From assembly GCA_947167935.1 (NCBI GenBank), contig CAMVJU010000002.1:62001-126000 (forward strand): a stretch of 64,000 nucleotides of DNA, written 5' to 3'. The stretch's first letter is position 1, and every line of letters begins with the position of its first letter. This document shows positions 60,596-64,000 of the stretch, in pieces. The translations under genes and the position numbers were made by a program. The notes beneath the pieces are model-generated. The model was not told the DNA's origin and searched no databases. It saw only the letters and a program-made list of their open reading frames with translations. The stretch comes from an uncultured Prevotellaceae bacterium (GTDB taxonomy: Bacteria; Bacteroidota; Bacteroidia; Bacteroidales; Bacteroidaceae).

Positions 60596-60790
60596 TTATT
60601 TATTGTCGTCCAAAATCTTTTTGATTTCTTCATCGGTCTTGGTAAGCTTGTCTTTACAGAGCTTGATGAGCTGCTGGGCACGCTTTAGCTGCTCGGTCAT
60701 TTGGTCGATGTCAAGCTCGTCGTTTTCCATTTTGCGGACGATGGTCTGCAGTTCGGCATAAGCCTCTTCGTATTTGGGTTCTTTAGACAT
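60596..60790 (-). CDS. xseB: Exodeoxyribonuclease VII small subunit
   Basis: 64 residues: YEEAYAELQTIVRKMENDEL followed by DIDQMTEQLKRAQQLIKLC, the complete XseB coiled coil. It forms the ExoVII complex with XseA, which degrades single-stranded DNA from both ends. It lies 42 bases after xseA. Confidence 0.95.
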   Translation of the reverse strand: MSKEPKYEEAYAELQTIVRKMENDELDIDQMTEQLKRAQQLIKLCKDKLTKTDEEIKKILDDNK

Positions 60791-60832
60791 AATAACAGTT
60801 TTTATTGACAGATGGACAAAAGAACAAAATTA

Positions 60833-62149
60833 TTATTTGACGATGGAGTGGACGCTGCCGTTGGCGAAGCGCGTTTTGATTTCATCACCTGGGTGGAGAG
60901 TGGCGGCATCGCGTACGGCCTTGCCGTCTTTCAAAGTGATACTGTAGCCACGACGCAGCAACAGCGACGGGTCGAGTGTCTTCACTTTCTCTTCCAGCAG
61001 TTCCAATTGGTGTTTCTTCGTTTTCAGACTGCTGTCGAGCAGCAACGGCAGACGGGATTCTATCGTTGAAAGCTGAGTATTTAGCGTTGAGAGTTTCTGC
61101 TGTGCATGATGGGCAAGGCGGCTATAAAGCGCATCGAGGCGAGCCTCTTGTCGGGTTTTGACAACAGAGAAGATGCTCCTGAGTTGAGTGTTGAGAGTTG
61201 AGAGTTGAGAGTTGAGGATTGTGATTTTGTTTTGCGCATAATGGGCGATGCGGTCTTGGGCATCATCGATGGTGTTGAGCACCTCCTCCAAATGGCTGAC
61301 AAGGAAAGCGGCAGCGGCGGTGGGCGTCTTTACCCGCTGGAACGACACCATATCAAGAATGCTTTCGTCGCGGTCGTGCCCTATACCCGTGATAATAGGC
61401 AGAGGGAAGTTGGCCACGTTCTCCGCCAATGCCAGCGTGTCGAAGCCCGACATGTCGGCCGTAGCGCCACCACCTCTGATGATGACAACGCAGTCAAAAG
61501 ACTCATGGGACTTATTAGGCTCATTGGCCTCATAAATCATGTTCAGGGCGTCAATGATGCTCTGCTCAACCTGTTCACCTTGCATGATGGCAGGAAAGAG
61601 CTGTATGCTGAACTTGAGTCCGCTGTCGTTATGGATGAGTTGGTTGACGAAGTCGCCATAGCCGGCAGCCGTTTCAGAAGAAATGACAGCGATGCGCTGG
61701 CAAAACAGCGGCAGCGTCAGCTCTTTCTGCAAATCGAAGATGCCTTCCTCCTTCAGCTTGCGGATAATCTCCTGACGTTTCCGGGCCATGTCGCCGAGTG
61801 TGAAAGTGGGGTCAATATCGGTGACAATCCATGAAAAGCCAAAAGCCTCATGAAACTGAGCATAGACCTTCAGCCGCACCTTCAATCCTGCGTGCAATGT
61901 CTGTCCTGTCGTGCGCTCAAAGTAGGGCTGCAGCATAGCCCATTGCGTACGCCAGCACTTTGTTGAGGCACGTGCTATGGGTGTGGCAGAGGTTTCATCC
62001 TTTTCTATTAGTTCCATATAGCAGTGGCCGCGACTCTCGCGACACTCCGAAAGCTCCGCCTCCACCCAATACTCCTGACTGAGCGTTTCTTCAATAACCT
62101 GACGCACCAGGCTATTAAGTTCAAGGAGGGAGAGGGAAGGACTATTCAT
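60833..62149 (-). CDS. xseA: Exodeoxyribonuclease VII large subunit
   Basis: 438 residues. N-terminal OB fold (ELNSLVRQVIEETLSQEYWV, AELSECRESRGHCYMEL), then the catalytic core with VIRGGGATADMSGF and ITGIGHDRDESILD, then a coiled coil. Within the coiled coil two pieces (NSQLSTLNTQL and TLNTQLSTIESR, near 61060-61215) are written by an AGTTGAGTGTTGAG-type repeat, probably an in-frame repeat expansion tolerated by the coil. Followed by xseB. Confidence 0.94.
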   Translation of the reverse strand: MNSPSLSLLELNSLVRQVIEETLSQEYWVEAELSECRESRGHCYMELIEKDETSATPIARASTKCWRTQWAMLQPYFERTTGQTLHAGLKVRLKVYAQFHEAFGFSWIVTDIDPTFTLGDMARKRQEIIRKLKEEGIFDLQKELTLPLFCQRIAVISSETAAGYGDFVNQLIHNDSGLKFSIQLFPAIMQGEQVEQSIIDALNMIYEANEPNKSHESFDCVVIIRGGGATADMSGFDTLALAENVANFPLPIITGIGHDRDESILDMVSFQRVKTPTAAAAFLVSHLEEVLNTIDDAQDRIAHYAQNKITILNSQLSTLNTQLRSIFSVVKTRQEARLDALYSRLAHHAQQKLSTLNTQLSTIESRLPLLLDSSLKTKKHQLELLEEKVKTLDPSLLLRRGYSITLKDGKAVRDAATLHPGDEIKTRFANGSVHSIVK

Positions 62150-62171
62150 GGGGCGGCTGAGACTTCTGGGA

Positions 62172-63593
62172 TTAATGGGCTATTCCAGACTGGTAGGCTT
62201 TCCAGAAGTCGGGAAGGCCATAACCATAGATATTGTTGGGAGCGTCATACTGGTCGGCGCTCTGTCGAACAAGTTCTATGATTTGCAAGGCCGTCAACTG
62301 GCGCAGGCCCTGCCATAAACAAGTCACCATGCCACAAGTGACGGGCGTAGAGAACGAAGTACCCATGTCGTGCACCAACGTGCCACGGCCAGAGATCAGC
62401 GTAGTGTTATGTCCCAAGGCCACGACGTCGGGTTTAACACGGCCGTCCTGCGACGGCCCGATGCTGGAGAAAGCAGCCAGCACCCCCTTCTTGTCTACGG
62501 CACCCACGGTAAGGATATTGGGAGCATCAGCAGGCACACCAATCTTCTTCCATTCACCAATGCCACTATTGCCGGCAGAGTTACAATGAACAATACCTTT
62601 ACGAGCAAGCATCGATGCAGAGCGCGAGATAAAGGCCGTATGTCCGTCAAGGTCGCGCAAGCGATAACTGGGCAGCCCATCGTCATATTGATGATAGCCC
62701 AGCGACGAGTTGATGACATCGACACCCACGCTATCAGCAAACTCAGCCGCCATCGTCCAGAAGTCTTCCTCCACAGGCTGCTCAGTAGCCGGGTCTTCCG
62801 AACGCAGCAGCCAATAGCTGGCATCAGGAGCCGTACCAATCATCACCTCTGGGGCGTAGGCCGCCATAGCTGAGAATACGCGTGTACCGTGGTCTATCTG
62901 ATGGAAGTTTTTGCCGACAGGACTATTATTACCAGTATAACTAGTTGAACTAGCAGGTTCCACAAAGTCCTTTACGCCAAGCACCTTGGCATGTTGCAGC
63001 GCAGGGATGCGGTCATAGTTTTGGAATCCGCCGTCAAGAATAGCAACGACCATGCCCTTGCCCGTCAAACCGGCTTCGTGCAGGCGCAAACCGTTCAGCA
63101 TCTCTATCTGATGGGCAGCCATGCCATAAGGTTCATTCCGCACGGAATCCCAGCGGTTGAAGCTGTCGCGCACGTTCCACGAGATATCATCATTCTTCTC
63201 AATAGAGTCGGGGGCAACGTAGACACAGCAGGCCTCACGGACGATGGGCAACTGTGCCAGTCTATTCAGTACCAAAGTATCTGCGGCACGTACCACCACG
63301 GTGTTCTGCCAGCGACTGGTACCCAGCACGGTGGTACCTTTCACGGCAAACTGTCGCACATACTGGCGTGGCACAGGCAGGTCGGTGCTGTCGATGGACA
63401 AACCCTGTCGCGTGCGGCGTTCAATACTTCTCTCTGAAAGGAAGTGCTGCGGCTTGGCCAGCGAATGTGTGGTGGGCTGTTTGTCGATGAGGTAATATCT
63501 GTAGACGTATGATTTCTTCACAGGGCGCTTACTCTTTGCGTAGGCACCCAGTGCGACAGCGAGGATGAGGGCAATGAACAGTATTCGTTTCAT
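62172..63593 (-). CDS. Secreted subtilisin-like serine protease (S8)
   Basis: 473 residues with a signal peptide (to YAKS). The catalytic triad is Asp in VAILDGGFQ, His in IDHGTRVFS and Ser in DMGTSFSTPVTCG; the oxyanion Asn is in CNSAGNSG. An N-terminal propeptide-like region precedes it (about 20-165). It is a protease of the cell surface or periplasm. It lies 22 bases before xseA on the same strand and may be co-transcribed. Confidence 0.92.
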   Translation of the reverse strand: MKRILFIALILAVALGAYAKSKRPVKKSYVYRYYLIDKQPTTHSLAKPQHFLSERSIERRTRQGLSIDSTDLPVPRQYVRQFAVKGTTVLGTSRWQNTVVVRAADTLVLNRLAQLPIVREACCVYVAPDSIEKNDDISWNVRDSFNRWDSVRNEPYGMAAHQIEMLNGLRLHEAGLTGKGMVVAILDGGFQNYDRIPALQHAKVLGVKDFVEPASSTSYTGNNSPVGKNFHQIDHGTRVFSAMAAYAPEVMIGTAPDASYWLLRSEDPATEQPVEEDFWTMAAEFADSVGVDVINSSLGYHQYDDGLPSYRLRDLDGHTAFISRSASMLARKGIVHCNSAGNSGIGEWKKIGVPADAPNILTVGAVDKKGVLAAFSSIGPSQDGRVKPDVVALGHNTTLISGRGTLVHDMGTSFSTPVTCGMVTCLWQGLRQLTALQIIELVRQSADQYDAPNNIYGYGLPDFWKAYQSGIAH

Positions 63594-63614
63594 AGCTTAT
63601 GGGATTAGTAGCGT

Positions 63615-63707
63615 GCAAAATTACGTTTTTTTTTCCTCTTAACATTATTTTCTCCAATGTTTTTTCAGAAAGACATCGTTTTTTCGAAAAAAAGAGTGTA
63701 CCTTTGC
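63615..63707. promoter_or_regulatory. Divergent promoters of protease and MATE genes
   Basis: Minus strand: TAATTTTGC at 63615-63623, about 22 bases before the protease ATG. Plus strand: TACCTTTGC at 63699-63707, 15 bases before the MATE ATG. Confidence 0.5.
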
Positions 63708-63722
63708 AAACGATTAGGCACT

Positions 63723-64000
63723 ATGGACAACAAACAAAAGGCCTTGGAACTGGGGCAGAAGCCCGTTGGGGCGCTGCTTTGGCAGTATGCCTTGCCCGCC
63801 ATCGTTGCGATGACGGCCTCTTCATTGTATAATATCATTGACCGTGCATCAATAGGACAGATGGTTGGCCCCGACGCCATTGCCGGTTTGGGCATCACCT
63901 TGCCATTTATGAATCTGAGTGCAGCCTTTGGTGCCGCTGTCGGCGTGGGTGCATCTACGTGTATCAGCGTGAAACTGGGCCAGCGCGACTATGAAACGGC
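63723..64000 (+). CDS. MATE family efflux transporter, partial at right edge
   Basis: First 92 residues of a multidrug/cation antiporter: ALELGQKPVGALLWQYALPA with a first membrane helix (IVAMTASSLYNIIDRASIGQ), then GLGITLPFMNLSAAFGAAVG with GASTCIS, a pattern typical of MATE helices 1 and 2. Substrate unknown. The gene continues past the window. Confidence 0.9.
   Translation, partial: MDNKQKALELGQKPVGALLWQYALPAIVAMTASSLYNIIDRASIGQMVGPDAIAGLGITLPFMNLSAAFGAAVGVGASTCISVKLGQRDYET

Overview
The window looks like chromosomal DNA of a Prevotella-type Bacteroidales bacterium. The evidence is two SusC/SusD polysaccharide utilisation loci (PULs), many promoters of the Bacteroidetes form TAnnTTTG with a TTTG element about 19 bases upstream, BspA-like leucine-rich repeats, C-terminal secretion tails, and small families known mainly from Bacteroidales. 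No rRNA, CRISPR array or intact transposase was seen; one tRNA (Ser-GGA) is present. All calls rest on reading the sequence and on knowledge of the families; no database search was run.

Layout. 1-2.7 kb: an MmeI/YeeA-like DNA methyltransferase cut by the left edge, with a long hairpin-rich leader. 2.8-3.2 kb: an intergenic repeat module. 3.25-21.4 kb, minus strand: a probable alpha-mannan or N-glycan PUL, apparently one operon reading glutaminase-like protein, TIG/NHL lipoprotein, SusC, SusD, DUF1735/DUF4973 lipoprotein, GH92, discoidin-GH76, GH76, acyltransferase. 21.4-32.9 kb, plus strand: a second PUL with a GH43-like lipoprotein that seems to lack catalytic carboxylates, an unknown 671-residue secreted protein, SusC, SusD, a SusE/F-like lipoprotein and a GH43, followed by a convergent type-B carboxylesterase. 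34.5-37 kb: a blaI gene with visible operators, a blaR1 cut off at a junction with a truncated ATPase, a second repeat module, and a 26-codon remnant of a BT4734/VirE-like primase.

37.6-53 kb is a patchwork of small housekeeping and accessory genes: a YjbQ / 49-residue protein / RidA / cyclophilin operon, carbonic anhydrase, a HEPN/MNT toxin-antitoxin pair with a nonsense codon in the HEPN gene, paired lipoproteins, an AraC-type regulator, an overlapping run of small unknown genes ending in a GNAT-esterase fusion, a frameshifted GNAT gene, a Nudix-HAD fusion and a UmuC/DinB polymerase with its small partner. 53-64 kb holds tRNA-Ser, greA, a GH2 beta-galactosidase, rubrerythrin, a BspA-like LRR protein, trmB, ilvE, xseB, xseA, a subtilase and the start of a MATE transporter.

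The most unusual property of the window is how often short interspersed repeats sit inside genes in frame. Several lipoprotein and export signal peptides are largely made of them, and one insertion can be read directly by comparing two adjacent paralogues. The two intergenic modules at 2.8-3.2 kb and 36.15-36.6 kb share one architecture (21-base units that read as a heptapeptide repeat, surrounded by many copies of a locus-specific 6-7 base motif, upstream of a promoter) and are the best candidate here for an undescribed system.
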